DNA of 64,000 nucleotides from Bacillota bacterium. Lineage in GTDB: Bacteria; Bacillota; Clostridia; Oscillospirales; Oscillospiraceae. The position numbers were made by a program, and so were the translations under genes. This document shows positions 25,255 to 33,946 of this stretch, piece after piece. The stretch is taken from positions 310,001 to 374,000 of the forward strand of contig JAEWKA010000008.1 in assembly GCA_023386265.1 (NCBI GenBank), in the 5' to 3' direction. The first letter of the stretch is position 1. Every line of letters begins with the position of its first letter. The notes under the pieces were generated by a model. It was not told the origin of the DNA. It searched no databases and was given only the letters and a program-made list of their open reading frames with translations.

Positions 25255-26031
25255 ATGCCAGCACAGCTACTATGCAATACCATAATTGATTATTCCACGA
25301 TACCGGGAGCAGAAACAATTCCATTTACTTTTGAGCTTGATCTTGAGAACTCAAATCTATCGCCCGCTCCGGGCGAATTTCAGAGATTCTGCTATATCGT
25401 CACGGGCGTCGGTGAAGACGATCCCACGCAGAAGGACCTAAGCCATTGGGTGCTCGTGCTTTGCGAGGATATTACGGAGGAGCAGATAGTCACGGACACC
25501 ATCTCCGTCGTGATAGATGAAGTGCCGCAGGAGGTCGAGTTTGGAACCAATGTCGTTCTTGGCACCGACCCCACAACCGGCTGCATGGGACTCAAGTTCG
25601 ATTTCCCTGTCTCAAAGCAAGGTGGGGTCATGAACGTCTGCTTCGAGCTGTACGTCACCTATCCCATCGGTCCGAATCCTGTCTGCGTCAAGGGAGGCCA
25701 AACGGTTGAAACTGGGCTCAGCATCTGCGGTCCCTCGTGCGGGGAACCCGCCCCCTGCAAGACCTACACCTACCAAACGGCGACAGTCTGCGCTCCGGTT
25801 GTCGTGACGCCGATTGTCATCCCCGGGGCAACCAGCACAATCTGCTGTGGCGACCCCGTCGTCACTCCGGGCGAAAGAGCCTGCACTTCGGGCAACACAC
25901 ACTGCTATTTCACGGTAAGTCAGCGGGTCTGTATCGAAGTCCCGGTCACCTTTGGCGCAACCGCAACCGTAGGCGACGCACGCATAACGTGTGAATCCGC
26001 CAGTCCCTCCGGCTGCGTGGACTGCGACTAG
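25255..26031 (+). CDS. Two-domain cysteine-rich hypothetical protein
   Basis: The protein is 258 residues from the ATG at 25255, 7 nt after AAAGGA; ATG at 25249 is too close. The N-terminal domain (about 1-160) is beta-rich, with RFCYIVTGVG, LSHWVLVLC and GLKFDFPVS segments like those of surface-protein beta-sandwiches. The C-terminal domain (about 165-258) repeats the cysteine pattern of the upstream gene. No signal peptide or membrane segment is seen. The two genes are 26 nt apart and probably one operon. Lack of an export signal together with many cysteines fits proteins assembled on the forespore from the mother cell, but that is inference only. Confidence 0.7.
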   Translation: MPAQLLCNTIIDYSTIPGAETIPFTFELDLENSNLSPAPGEFQRFCYIVTGVGEDDPTQKDLSHWVLVLCEDITEEQIVTDTISVVIDEVPQEVEFGTNVVLGTDPTTGCMGLKFDFPVSKQGGVMNVCFELYVTYPIGPNPVCVKGGQTVETGLSICGPSCGEPAPCKTYTYQTATVCAPVVVTPIVIPGATSTICCGDPVVTPGERACTSGNTHCYFTVSQRVCIEVPVTFGATATVGDARITCESASPSGCVDCD

Positions 26032-26043
26032 ATAAATTAAAAG

Positions 26044-26082
26044 CGGCAGCAAAGGGATTTTCCTTTGATGCCGACCTTTTTA
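26044..26082. terminator. Terminator between the cysteine-rich genes and capA
   Basis: CGGCAGCAAAGG (from 26044) pairs with CCTTTGATGCCG (to about 26073) with one mismatch. ACCTTTTT follows. Confidence 0.7.
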
Positions 26083-26148
26083 TTAGTTTTCAGCGTTCAC
26101 TGCCGCAAGCTTTTCATCGTGGCAGCTGTCCAGCTCTTTGTTACCGCC

Positions 26149-27270
26149 TCAATATTCGCTAAAGTTATACTGATACCCAATCGTCAGGTTCGGACCGTCG
26201 AAGGTGCCGTCAATTTTGGAGAGAGTGCGGTTATACTCTACGCTGCCCTCCTCATAAGGGACAGGCTGATAGTTATTGCCGCCAACAACGCCCGTGCACG
26301 CGCAGGGTATATGCGTTCGGTCGGCGACGCTGATTGTTCCGTCCACAGCGCGCTCGACCTTCAGCTTCAGTATTATCGTGTCGGGGTCACGCGGGGCGGT
26401 GTTGCCGCCGAAGGACCAGTTGCCCATGCTGTAATATATGTATTTCCCGTTATACTCCTCGAAAGGCTGGAGCGTATGCGGATGGCTTCCGATTACTATA
26501 TCCGCGCCCGCATCGATTGCCGCGTGTCCCTGCTCTCTTTGCAGATCGTTAGCATCATAGCTGCCCTCGTCTCCCCAGTGCAGTGCCGCGATTATGAACT
26601 CCGCACCCTGTGCCTTGAGTGACGCGACGCCTTCCTTTATCTGCTGCGTCTTGCCGAAGCTCACAGCGTACACGCCGATTTTGAGTCCGGACTTAGTTTC
26701 GTATATCTTCCCCTCATCACGCCCCGCGTAGCCGACGCCCACTGTGTCGAGAGAGGCCTTCGTATCGGCATAGCCCTGCTCTCCATAATCCATAACGTGG
26801 TTGTTGCCGAGCGTCACGAACTCCACACTGCCGGCTGTCAGTATCTGCGCGTAGGCGGAATCGGCCTTGAAGCAGAAGTTCTTATCGTCCGAGGCGGTCG
26901 AGGCTGTCAGCGCGCACTCGAGGTTTGCAAAGGTGAAGTCGTCATTCTTGAAATACTGTACAGTTTTTTCGAAAGGATAGCCGTAATTATCTCCGACGAC
27001 ATTCTCATAGGAAATCGCAAGCTTTTTATTGTAGGTCGTGCTGGCGAGAGTGCAATCCCCGACGAAGCTCAGCTCGAAATACTGCGGCGTAGGCACGGGT
27101 GTCGGCATCGCCGATACGACCGACGGAGCAGCCGATGTCTCCTGCGCTTGCGCGGTTACGGCGTGAGGCAGTCTTGAGGTTGTTGACAGGAGCAGGCACA
27201 GGGACACTGTTGCCGCGATTGCAACGAGCCTTGAAACAACGATCAATGCTTTACTTTGTTCTTTTTTCAT
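26149..27270 (-). CDS. CapA-family protein (poly-gamma-glutamate capsule-like metallophosphatase fold)
   Basis: The protein is 373 residues from the ATG at 27270, with AGGTG 7 nt upstream; the longer frame has no site. An N-terminal hydrophobic signal/anchor spans about residues 10-30, then a linker, then the PGA_cap domain. Its conserved blocks are FVGDCTLAS, NLECALT, GNNHVMDYGEQG, LHWGDE, GSHPHTLQPFE and YSMGNWSFG. These match the calcineurin-like fold used by CapA/PgsA. No capB or capC is nearby, so a role other than capsule synthesis is likely. It is monocistronic. Confidence 0.86.
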   Translation of the reverse strand: MKKEQSKALIVVSRLVAIAATVSLCLLLSTTSRLPHAVTAQAQETSAAPSVVSAMPTPVPTPQYFELSFVGDCTLASTTYNKKLAISYENVVGDNYGYPFEKTVQYFKNDDFTFANLECALTASTASDDKNFCFKADSAYAQILTAGSVEFVTLGNNHVMDYGEQGYADTKASLDTVGVGYAGRDEGKIYETKSGLKIGVYAVSFGKTQQIKEGVASLKAQGAEFIIAALHWGDEGSYDANDLQREQGHAAIDAGADIVIGSHPHTLQPFEEYNGKYIYYSMGNWSFGGNTAPRDPDTIILKLKVERAVDGTISVADRTHIPCACTGVVGGNNYQPVPYEEGSVEYNRTLSKIDGTFDGPNLTIGYQYNFSEY

Positions 27271-27357
27271 AAATGAGCACCTGCAACAATAAGATATTAT
27301 GTAGCGCACCGAAGAGTAGTGCCGTAAGCCTTGGATTCAAAGGATAACAGGCTGTAT

Positions 27358-27390
27358 TATACCACAGGCGCAAAGCGCCGTTGTGGTGTA
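27358..27390 (+). repeat. Palindromic repeat hairpin, copy 2
   Basis: This 33-nt hairpin has outer arms TATACCACA (27358-27366) and TGTGGTGTA (27382-27390). The inner stem is GGCGC-AAA-GCGCC instead of the GCCGC-GAA-GCGGC of copy 3, so both arms changed together. It lies between capA and the HAAS operon and is followed by TGCATTATACCA rather than a full second hairpin. Confidence 0.75.
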
Positions 27391-27495
27391 TGCATTATAC
27401 CATTTGGAGCACACCCTTTGCAATGGAATAAAGCTCTCCGATGCTACAAATAACCCTATAAAATGCCGATTTTGATGTATAAAGTTTGAAAACTC

Positions 27496-27524
27496 TTGAC
27501 GGTTTACATAAAAACGAATATAAT
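27496..27524 (+). promoter_or_regulatory. Promoter of the second HAAS operon
   Basis: TTGACG (27496-27501) and TATAAT (27519-27524) are separated by 17 nt, about 50 nt before the HAAS gene. Confidence 0.75.
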
Positions 27525-27573
27525 GTACGGAGCAAAATATCGCCAAATATATTTTTGCAAAGAGGGATTGAAG

Positions 27574-28275
27574 ATGAACAGACAGCAGTTCCTTGTGGAG
27601 CTCTACCAGTACCTTACGTTTTTCTCTCCCGAAGAGAAAACCAGAATAATCTCAGCCTATAATGAGAAATTCGACTCCGCTGGTCCCGAATGCGAAGCGG
27701 CCCTTTTGGCGCAGTTCGGCACACCCATGATGGCGGCCATTGATCTGAAAAGGCGTATGGAAGCCGGTGAGAAGATAACTTTCGGAGAAGAAAGCCCCTG
27801 CGAAGAAAAACCAGACGAAACTGCGTCCGAGTATAGCGTTGAGACCGAAACGGAGGAAACGCTTAATAATGAGAATTCGGAAGCCTCCGATGCGCCAGTG
27901 GAGGACGTAGAGCCAGAAGAGCCTCGCTCCGAGCCGGAGCGGACAGTGCAACCTGAAAGGCCGAAGCCAAGAGGGGCAAAATTCGTCTTTGCAATCATCG
28001 GCGCCTCGATGATAAGCCTTGTGATCGCTGCATTTTTCCTTGTTATCGCTGCAATCGGAGCGGGGCTTCTCGTCTCGATGTGCTATCTACTTATAGCAGG
28101 ACTGAAGAGCCTTGTATACCTCACGGACGCTCTGCTGCTCTTCGGCGGCGGGCTTGTCTGCGCGGGACTCGGTCTTATTATCGTATGGTTTGCGGTTTGG
28201 TCGGCGATAAGCCTTATCTCAAAACTCTTTCGAAACGCCTGCGGAGCCGGTTACTCCGACTCGGACAAGGAGTAA
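27574..28275 (+). CDS. HAAS/DUF1700-like membrane protein
   Basis: The protein is 233 residues from the ATG at 27574 (AGAGGGA upstream). The N-terminal helical domain (about 1-65) has the LLAQFGTPMMAAIDLKRRME block, like GAPEIVAAQ in the HAAS protein at 18455-19156. A long acidic low-complexity linker follows (about 70-138, rich in Glu/Pro/Ser). Three or four membrane segments make up 140-222. Unlike the other HAAS gene it has no PadR partner. Whether it talks to a regulator elsewhere is unknown. Confidence 0.78.
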   Translation: MNRQQFLVELYQYLTFFSPEEKTRIISAYNEKFDSAGPECEAALLAQFGTPMMAAIDLKRRMEAGEKITFGEESPCEEKPDETASEYSVETETEETLNNENSEASDAPVEDVEPEEPRSEPERTVQPERPKPRGAKFVFAIIGASMISLVIAAFFLVIAAIGAGLLVSMCYLLIAGLKSLVYLTDALLLFGGGLVCAGLGLIIVWFAVWSAISLISKLFRNACGAGYSDSDKE

Positions 28276-28278
28276 TAC

Positions 28279-28476
28279 ATGATGAAAAAGATTTGGAAAG
28301 CCGTATTTTTAACCACAGTTATCCTCTGCGTTGTCGGAGCAATCTGCATCGGTGTCTCCTATTTCATCGGAGGCAGTGTGGACAACCTTTACCAAAATAA
28401 AGCTGCTCTGCCTATACTGGAAATACTTTCGCCGGAAAATATAGTAAACAGCATCGCTGCATTTTTTGGTGTATAG
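28279..28476 (+). CDS. Small single-pass membrane protein
   Basis: This 65-residue protein has one transmembrane segment (about residues 8-32) and a short external tail. AAGGAG lies 8 nt before the ATG, and it starts 3 nt after the HAAS gene stop. The two form an operon ending in a strong terminator. No family is recognised; it may be an accessory subunit of the HAAS membrane protein. Confidence 0.65.
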   Translation: MMKKIWKAVFLTTVILCVVGAICIGVSYFIGGSVDNLYQNKAALPILEILSPENIVNSIAAFFGV

Positions 28477-28503
28477 TTACCGCAATTTTTTGGCAATATA
28501 ATC

Positions 28504-28545
28504 ATCGGGTATTCCGCCAACGCGACGGAATACCCGATTTTTGTA
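28504..28545 (+). terminator. Terminator of the second HAAS operon
   Basis: ATCGGGTATTCCG (28504-28516) and CGGAATACCCGAT (28526-28538) are perfect 13-nt arms, followed by TTTTG. Confidence 0.88.
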
Positions 28546-28617
28546 TTTTTTTGCAATTTGAACATTATTTTTTGATATATTCGTCTAAAATCTGTGTCAC
28601 ATTTTGTAAACAAACAG

Positions 28618-28646
28618 TTGCGATTTTATCAGTGCCGTGTTATTAT
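28618..28646 (+). promoter_or_regulatory. Promoter of the ACT-hom-lysC block
   Basis: TTGCGA (28618-28623) and TATTAT (28641-28646) are separated by 17 nt, about 50 nt upstream of the ACT gene. Confidence 0.55.
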
Positions 28647-28694
28647 TTTATACACTACAGAAAAACATTTGACTTTCTGAGGGGGACACTTTTT

Positions 28695-29141
28695 ATGACA
28701 GCCGGATACGAACCCAAGTATTTTTTGGTCGAAGCCGACATGCTGCCCGAGATATATGTAAAAGTCGCCAAAGCGAAAGAGCTTTTAGAAACCGGAGAAG
28801 CCCAGACTGTTGCGGAGGCCGCAAACATCGTTGGAATCAGTCGAAGCGCTTTTTATAAATACAAGGACTCTATTACGCCGTTTCAGGACTTAAAACGTGG
28901 AAGAATTATTACTTTCCACATAACGCTCCGCGACAAAATGGGGGTTTTATCCTCCGTTCTCAATGTGTTCGCATCGAGCGGAGCGAACATACTTACTATT
29001 AACCAGAGTATTCCGATAAACGGCATTGCGCTCGTCACAATCTCGGCCGAAACGACCGGCATGGCCATCACGAGCGAGGAGCTGCTTAATCAACTGCACG
29101 AAACCGGCGGCGTAAAGAAAGTCGAAGTCATCGCGGGATAA
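28695..29141 (+). CDS. ACT-domain protein, UPF0735/PheB type
   Basis: The protein is 148 residues from the ATG at 28695 (GAGGGGG upstream). The N-terminus has a short HTH-like helical part (AQTVAEAANIVGISRSAFYKYKD). The C-terminal ACT domain (about 72-146) includes DKMGVLSSVLNVFASSGANI. The family, also called PheB or ACT-YszB-like, lies next to homoserine dehydrogenase in many Firmicutes and is thought to sense amino acids. Here hom follows after 42 nt and lysC after that, so a regulatory role in the aspartate pathway fits. Confidence 0.87.
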   Translation: MTAGYEPKYFLVEADMLPEIYVKVAKAKELLETGEAQTVAEAANIVGISRSAFYKYKDSITPFQDLKRGRIITFHITLRDKMGVLSSVLNVFASSGANILTINQSIPINGIALVTISAETTGMAITSEELLNQLHETGGVKKVEVIAG

Positions 29142-29183
29142 GTTGTAAATCTTTTTATCTTCTCAGCATCAGGAGGAACCATC

Positions 29184-30395
29184 ATGGCAAAAATAGCAAT
29201 ATGCGGTTATGGAATAGTCGGCAGCGGCGTTGCGGAGGTCATAGCGGAAAACGCGGACAGTATCGCAAGGAATGCAGCCGAGGAAGTAGAAATAAAATAT
29301 ATACTCGATAACAGAGAATTTCCGGGCGATCCATTTGAAAAACACATCGTACATGACTTTTCGATAATCGAAAACGACCCCGAGGTCTCCGTGGTTATCG
29401 AGACCATCGGTGGAGTCAAAATCGCGTATGAATTTACGAAAAGAGCCCTGCTCGCCGGCAAAAGCGTCGTGACCTCAAACAAGGAGCTGGTTGCCACAAA
29501 AGGTCACGAGCTCATCGCGATTGCCAAGCGAAACAACCTTAACTACCTTTTTGAGGCGAGCGTCGGCGGCGGTATTCCTATCATCCGCCCGATTACACAG
29601 TGCCTCGCGGCTAACAAGATAGACGAGGTCTACGGAATACTTAACGGCACAACGAACTATATCCTTACGGAAATGATAAAAAACAACGCCAGCTTTGAGG
29701 ACGCCCTGCATCAGGCCAAGGCAAACGGCTATGCGGAGGCAGACCCAACGGCTGACATTGAGGGTATTGACGCCGCGAGAAAAATCTGCATCCTCACAGA
29801 CCTATGCTTTGGAAAGCATGTCAATCCCTCGAACGTGAAGGCTGTGGGCATCAAGGGCGTGACGAGTGCCGACGTAGAATATGCAAAGCGTCTCAACTGC
29901 AAGATTAAGCTCCTCGGCCGCGCCCTGAGAACGGGGCATGACACCGCGACCGCCTATGTTGCACCGCATCTTGTCAGCAAGTCGAGTCTTCTTTCCAATG
30001 TGGACGGGGTCATGAATGGCATCGTCGTCCACGGCAACGCTCTGGGCGATACGATGTTCTATGGCGCAGGCGCAGGCAAGCGTCCTACAGCGAGTGCAGT
30101 CGTTGCGGATGTCATCGACGCAGTTAAGCACGTTAAAGCCAGAAAATACCTCGATTGGGACGACGCCCCCGCAGGTTACTTCACGGACAGCGCCTATGTC
30201 GAGTCCCGCTGGTATGTCAGAGCCGCAACCTCACTCCAGCAAATTGGCTGGGCCTTTGGCAAGGTCAATTTTGTTACCTATACCGGCGCCGCTGCGGATG
30301 AGTACGCCTTCGCGACCGACGTTTGTGACGAGAGCACCATGCTCAAGCTGACAAGCGGCATGACCGTCCGGACGATGTTTAGAATCCTAGATTGA
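29184..30395 (+). CDS. hom: Homoserine dehydrogenase
   Basis: The 403-residue enzyme has an N-terminal NAD(P) fold (CGYGIVGSGVAE), SNKELVA, ASVGGGIPII, and the catalytic-domain signature GILNGTTNYILTEM with DIEGIDAARK. It reduces aspartate semialdehyde to homoserine for threonine and methionine. The C-terminal part after residue 320 is short and only partly resembles the usual ACT domain, so feedback control may rest on the neighbouring ACT protein. AGGAGG lies before the ATG. It probably shares a transcript with the upstream ACT gene. Confidence 0.93.
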   Translation: MAKIAICGYGIVGSGVAEVIAENADSIARNAAEEVEIKYILDNREFPGDPFEKHIVHDFSIIENDPEVSVVIETIGGVKIAYEFTKRALLAGKSVVTSNKELVATKGHELIAIAKRNNLNYLFEASVGGGIPIIRPITQCLAANKIDEVYGILNGTTNYILTEMIKNNASFEDALHQAKANGYAEADPTADIEGIDAARKICILTDLCFGKHVNPSNVKAVGIKGVTSADVEYAKRLNCKIKLLGRALRTGHDTATAYVAPHLVSKSSLLSNVDGVMNGIVVHGNALGDTMFYGAGAGKRPTASAVVADVIDAVKHVKARKYLDWDDAPAGYFTDSAYVESRWYVRAATSLQQIGWAFGKVNFVTYTGAAADEYAFATDVCDESTMLKLTSGMTVRTMFRILD

Positions 30396-30483
30396 CGGCG
30401 CACCGTATCGAATCATAAAATGGAGAAGTAAGCTTCTCGGCAATTTAAAGACTTTTCAATCCCTGACTGGAGGAATTTTCTAT

Positions 30484-31689
30484 ATGCTTATAGTACAAAA
30501 ATTCGGCGGTAGCTCTGTTGCGGACTCCGCAAAAATCATGCGCGTTGCTGGGCTAATCGCCGATTCGTTCTGCGAGGGAAACGACGTGGTCGTAATTCTC
30601 TCGGCGCAGGGCGATACCACCGACGATCTCCTTGAAAAAGCTGCAGAAATTAACCCGAACCCCTCAAAGCGCGAGCTCGACGTGCTTCTTTCGACGGGAG
30701 AGCAAATCTCCGTCGCACTAATGAGCATGGCGCTCGAAAAAATGGGTCTTCCCGTTGTTTCGCTTACGGGCTGGCAAGTACAGATTAGTACTAACTTCGA
30801 TTACGGCAACGCTCGCATTCGCTCCGTTTCCACCGAAAGAATCCGTCAGGAGCTGGATAAGCGCCGCATTGTAATCGTAACGGGCTTTCAGGGCGTCAAC
30901 GGTACGGGCGACATTACGACCCTCGGAAGGGGCGGCTCAGACACCTCCGCAGTCGCTGTAGCGGCGGCGCTCCACGCGGATAAATGCCAGATTTTTACGG
31001 ACGTTGAAGGCGTTTTCACTGCTGACCCGCGTAAGGTGCAGGGCGCTCGAAAACTGGATGAAATCACATATGACGAGATGATGGAGCTTGCATCGCTGGG
31101 CGCGCAGGTTCTGCACAATCGCAGCGTGGAAATGGCGAAACGCTACGGTGTGAATCTGGAGGTTCTCTCCAGCTATGAGAGAAAGCCCGGCACAAAAGTT
31201 AAGGAGGTCGTGAGAAACGTGGAACAGATGAAGATCAGCGGTATAGCAAAGGACACAAACGTAGCGCGTATAGCGGTTGTCGGGGTCCCCGACGAGCCCG
31301 GCGTCGCTTTCAGACTTTTCAGGGAACTTGCGAGTGCAAAGATAAACGTCGATGTAATCCTTCAGTCGATTGACAGGAACGGTTCGAACGACATTAGCTT
31401 TACCGTTTCTGAATCAGACTTTGAAAAAGCAATGGCGATTGTAGAGGAGCGCAAGGATACGCTTCGATACAAGGAGCTTTTCGGCGACAAGAGCGTTGCC
31501 AAGGTCAGCATAGTGGGCGCGGGAATGCTATCCTCCTCCGGCGTTGCGGCAACAATGTTCGAAGCCCTGAGCGAAGCAAAGATAAACATTCAGATGATCT
31601 CCACCAGCGAAATTAAGGTGTCGGTACTTATCGACGAAACTAGCGCAGACAGAGCCGTTCAGGTCATCCATAACAAATTTTTTAACTGA
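30484..31689 (+). CDS. lysC: Aspartate kinase
   Basis: The 401-residue enzyme has the KFGGSS start motif, STGEQISVALM, TTLGRGGSDTSAVA and FTADPR. Two ACT domains span about residues 265-400. It phosphorylates aspartate as the first step to lysine, threonine and methionine; the ACT domains usually give lysine or threonine inhibition. GGAGGA precedes the start. The 88-nt gap from hom has a small GAGAAG-TAAG-CTTCTC hairpin (around 30422-30437), too small for a lysine riboswitch. Confidence 0.93.
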   Translation: MLIVQKFGGSSVADSAKIMRVAGLIADSFCEGNDVVVILSAQGDTTDDLLEKAAEINPNPSKRELDVLLSTGEQISVALMSMALEKMGLPVVSLTGWQVQISTNFDYGNARIRSVSTERIRQELDKRRIVIVTGFQGVNGTGDITTLGRGGSDTSAVAVAAALHADKCQIFTDVEGVFTADPRKVQGARKLDEITYDEMMELASLGAQVLHNRSVEMAKRYGVNLEVLSSYERKPGTKVKEVVRNVEQMKISGIAKDTNVARIAVVGVPDEPGVAFRLFRELASAKINVDVILQSIDRNGSNDISFTVSESDFEKAMAIVEERKDTLRYKELFGDKSVAKVSIVGAGMLSSSGVAATMFEALSEAKINIQMISTSEIKVSVLIDETSADRAVQVIHNKFFN

Positions 31690-31738
31690 TGTAAAAAGCC
31701 TGCACCGCAAAAAGCGATATAAAGAACTTAATCGAAAT

Positions 31739-31775
31739 GCGCCAGTCTGACCTTGAAAAAGGTATCGGCTGGCGC
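31739..31775. other. Intergenic hairpin between lysC and the convergent ligase gene
   Basis: GCGCCAG (31739-31745) pairs with CTGGCGC (31769-31775), and inner ACCTT pairs with AAGGT around GAAA. No T-run follows on the plus strand, so terminator function is uncertain. Confidence 0.4.
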
Positions 31776-31790
31776 TATCTATGTCTTGGG

Positions 31791-33161
31791 CTACACTGCA
31801 CTGATAATGTGCTTAAACTTTCCGCTGCCCGCATCCTGCTTCGGCGACTCTTCCGACAGTTCAATCCTAACGTCAGTCACGCCATGCGTCTTCAAAAATT
31901 CTCCGAACGCCAACTTTGCTTTTTCAAATGCCGCCTGTTTTGATATTCCCTCGGCAGGCTCCAGACGAAGCACCGCGTGATTATCAGTGTGCGCGACAAG
32001 CTGGAAGCGCCTCAGCTCATGCACCTCTTTGAGCGTGGCATAAATTGCAAGAGGCGCAAGTTTTATCTCTTTACCGTCCTGTAAAAAGCCAACGATGTCG
32101 TCGGTACGTCCCTCAAGTGTTAGCCATGGCGACGTTTTGCCGCACTTACAAGGCTCATGATGCATAACTGCGCGGTCAGTCACCTCGTAGCGGATAAACG
32201 GCTGCGTGAAGTTGAAAAGATTGGTCAGCAGGATCTTATCGGCCTGCACCCCGTCAGGCACAGGGTTACCGTTGTTATCAACCGCTTCGATAATCACCCA
32301 GTCGTCGTTTATATGGAAGTGGTGCTCCGTACATTCACACCCTATCGTGCCGCCTTCGGTGCAGCCGTAGGAGGTCTGTACATAGCATCCAAAGGCTTCT
32401 GCCAATCGCTCCCGCAGATGTTCCGAGAGATATTCGCCGCCCGTCATGATTAATACAGGATTAATATGTAGCCTGCCACTCTTCTGCTCGTCGATAAGCA
32501 GCTCCAGATTCGACGGATAGCCTCCGAGCATCGCCGGCTGGAACGCATTAAGTTCCGCGACAATCTTCTCAACCGGAAGCAGTGCGCTCGTCACAGCCAT
32601 TTGGCGCTTCTTCCAAGGTATCTTCAGAAGTCTTGCGCGGATAGAACTGTTGCCGAGATAGAATCCGCCTGTTGCGAATATGCCGATGGATTTTCCTCCA
32701 TGCTTAATGTAAGCTCTGATGTCCTCACTGCGCGTGAAGGAGCGGATTACATTAATAGCACCCATCACATTACTGGTCGTGTTGTCACAGAGAGCGACGA
32801 GCGGATTGCCGGTCGAGCCACTTGTTGTAAATACGAGGTATTTCCTCTTGAGCTTACGTCCGACATTGTCTAAATCCGTCATGAAATCGGAGGTTTCACG
32901 ACGCGTCACGCATCTGTCGGTAATCCACTCGTCCCAGTGTCTCATTAGCTCACCCTTGTTGACGGTCGGAAGCTCCGACAGCGTAAAATCTGATCCGATA
33001 TTCTGGTATAGCGCCGCGTAATAGGGACTGTTCTCTTTTGCCCATTCCACCATCCGCTTCAGCCGCGATGTGCGCAATTCATCCTTTTCCGCCTCATTCT
33101 TTTTTGAGTATCTGTAGCATAGCCACATAGCCTCGAGCATTCCGATTTTAGGTTTTTTCAT
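31791..33161 (-). CDS. Phenylacetate-CoA ligase-like AMP-forming enzyme
   Basis: This 456-residue adenylate-forming protein is related to PaaK/CapK and coenzyme F390 synthetase. The phosphate-binding loop is FTTSGSTGNP, the adenine-binding motif is SYGCTEGG, and LEGRTDD marks the hinge to the C-terminal lid domain. Members activate an aryl or other carboxylate to an acyl-AMP and often a CoA thioester. The substrate is unknown. It begins 2 nt after the stop of a TetR gene, so it is the regulated target of that repressor. Confidence 0.83.
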   Translation of the reverse strand: MKKPKIGMLEAMWLCYRYSKKNEAEKDELRTSRLKRMVEWAKENSPYYAALYQNIGSDFTLSELPTVNKGELMRHWDEWITDRCVTRRETSDFMTDLDNVGRKLKRKYLVFTTSGSTGNPLVALCDNTTSNVMGAINVIRSFTRSEDIRAYIKHGGKSIGIFATGGFYLGNSSIRARLLKIPWKKRQMAVTSALLPVEKIVAELNAFQPAMLGGYPSNLELLIDEQKSGRLHINPVLIMTGGEYLSEHLRERLAEAFGCYVQTSYGCTEGGTIGCECTEHHFHINDDWVIIEAVDNNGNPVPDGVQADKILLTNLFNFTQPFIRYEVTDRAVMHHEPCKCGKTSPWLTLEGRTDDIVGFLQDGKEIKLAPLAIYATLKEVHELRRFQLVAHTDNHAVLRLEPAEGISKQAAFEKAKLAFGEFLKTHGVTDVRIELSEESPKQDAGSGKFKHIISAV

Positions 33162-33163
33162 TG

Positions 33164-33793
33164 TTAAACCTCCTTTACCACTCCATAAAGCATTAAATCA
33201 ATGTATTCCTTCATTTCTAATTTTATAGTCTGCGCATTGCTGAAAAACTCGTCTGGCGTGTACTGGTAAGCAAGCAAATACTTGTTTATGATGGCGTTGA
33301 TATATAATTGTAGCCCCTCCCTCGCCATGCTGTCATCTGTTTTGAGGTGCAGCGTCAAGATAGCTTTATCTATGACCTCAGCCGATGCAGCGCGAATTGC
33401 CAGAGCATACCTTCCGAAAATCGCCGTCTTCTCCTCCGAGATCTCGGAAGCTGTTTCTCTCGAAGCCATGTTGAGAAAGCGCGTTTCATCAGGGTATTTC
33501 GCGCACAGCTTCAGTTTCTCGTCCATCACTCCGAACAGTATCATGTAGAAATCTCCCCGCGCAGAGTCAATCCTTTCAGTCAACTTGTCCAGCGCATGAG
33601 ACAGACAGTAAAGGTAAAATTCCTTCTTGGAGCCGAAGTAGTGAAAGAGCAGGCCCTTTGATATACTGGAGTTTCGTGTGATAATGTCGGTACTCGCTTC
33701 GGTATATGACTTTTGAGAAAATTCCTTTATTCCCGCAGCAATAATCGCATCCCGTTTCCCTTTATTCAGCTTTTCAAGCGCTTCCAAACGCAT
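33164..33793 (-). CDS. TetR family transcriptional regulator of the CoA-ligase operon
   Basis: The protein is 209 residues from the ATG at 33793, with GGAGG 5 nt upstream; a GTG at 33805 lies before that site. The TetR HTH spans about residues 15-55 (SISKGLLFHYFGSKKEFY). The C-terminal ligand domain is typical of the family. It is first in a two-gene operon with the ligase and very probably binds the two palindromes in its own promoter. Confidence 0.9.
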   Translation of the reverse strand: MRLEALEKLNKGKRDAIIAAGIKEFSQKSYTEASTDIITRNSSISKGLLFHYFGSKKEFYLYCLSHALDKLTERIDSARGDFYMILFGVMDEKLKLCAKYPDETRFLNMASRETASEISEEKTAIFGRYALAIRAASAEVIDKAILTLHLKTDDSMAREGLQLYINAIINKYLLAYQYTPDEFFSNAQTIKLEMKEYIDLMLYGVVKEV

Positions 33794-33808
33794 ATGTACC
33801 TCCACACG

Positions 33809-33864
33809 TTGACTCTCTAGTCAATTTATGGGCATAGCATATCATTTATTGACCGGATAGTCAA
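33809..33864 (-). promoter_or_regulatory. Promoter with two TetR-type operators
   Basis: Two copies of TTGAC-N6-GTCAA (TTGACTCTCTAGTCAA at 33809-33824 and TTGACCGGATAGTCAA at 33849-33864) have centres 40 bp apart. The distal one contains the minus-strand -35 TTGACT (33864-33859); the -10 TATGCT follows after 17 nt (33841-33836). The other sits just past the start site. Confidence 0.8.
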
Positions 33865-33890
33865 TAGGCGATATGCATACCGGAAATAAT

Positions 33891-33934
33891 GGACACGCCC
33901 GAGGCTGTCTGCCTCGGGCGTGTCCTGCTTTTTG
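33891..33934. terminator. Strong hairpin between the TetR promoter and htrA
   Basis: Perfect 15-nt arms at 33891-33905 and 33911-33925 enclose TGTCT. The better T-run is on the plus strand, yet the only gene ending here is htrA on the minus strand. Confidence 0.75.
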
Positions 33935-33946
33935 GGGGATATATTA

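Noticed and set aside
26065..26622. Open frame of 185 codons on the plus strand.
   Set aside because: It is antisense to the CapA-family gene and lacks a domain.
30396..30483. Lysine riboswitch ahead of lysC.
   Set aside because: The gap is only 88 nt with one small hairpin, too short for the lysine aptamer.
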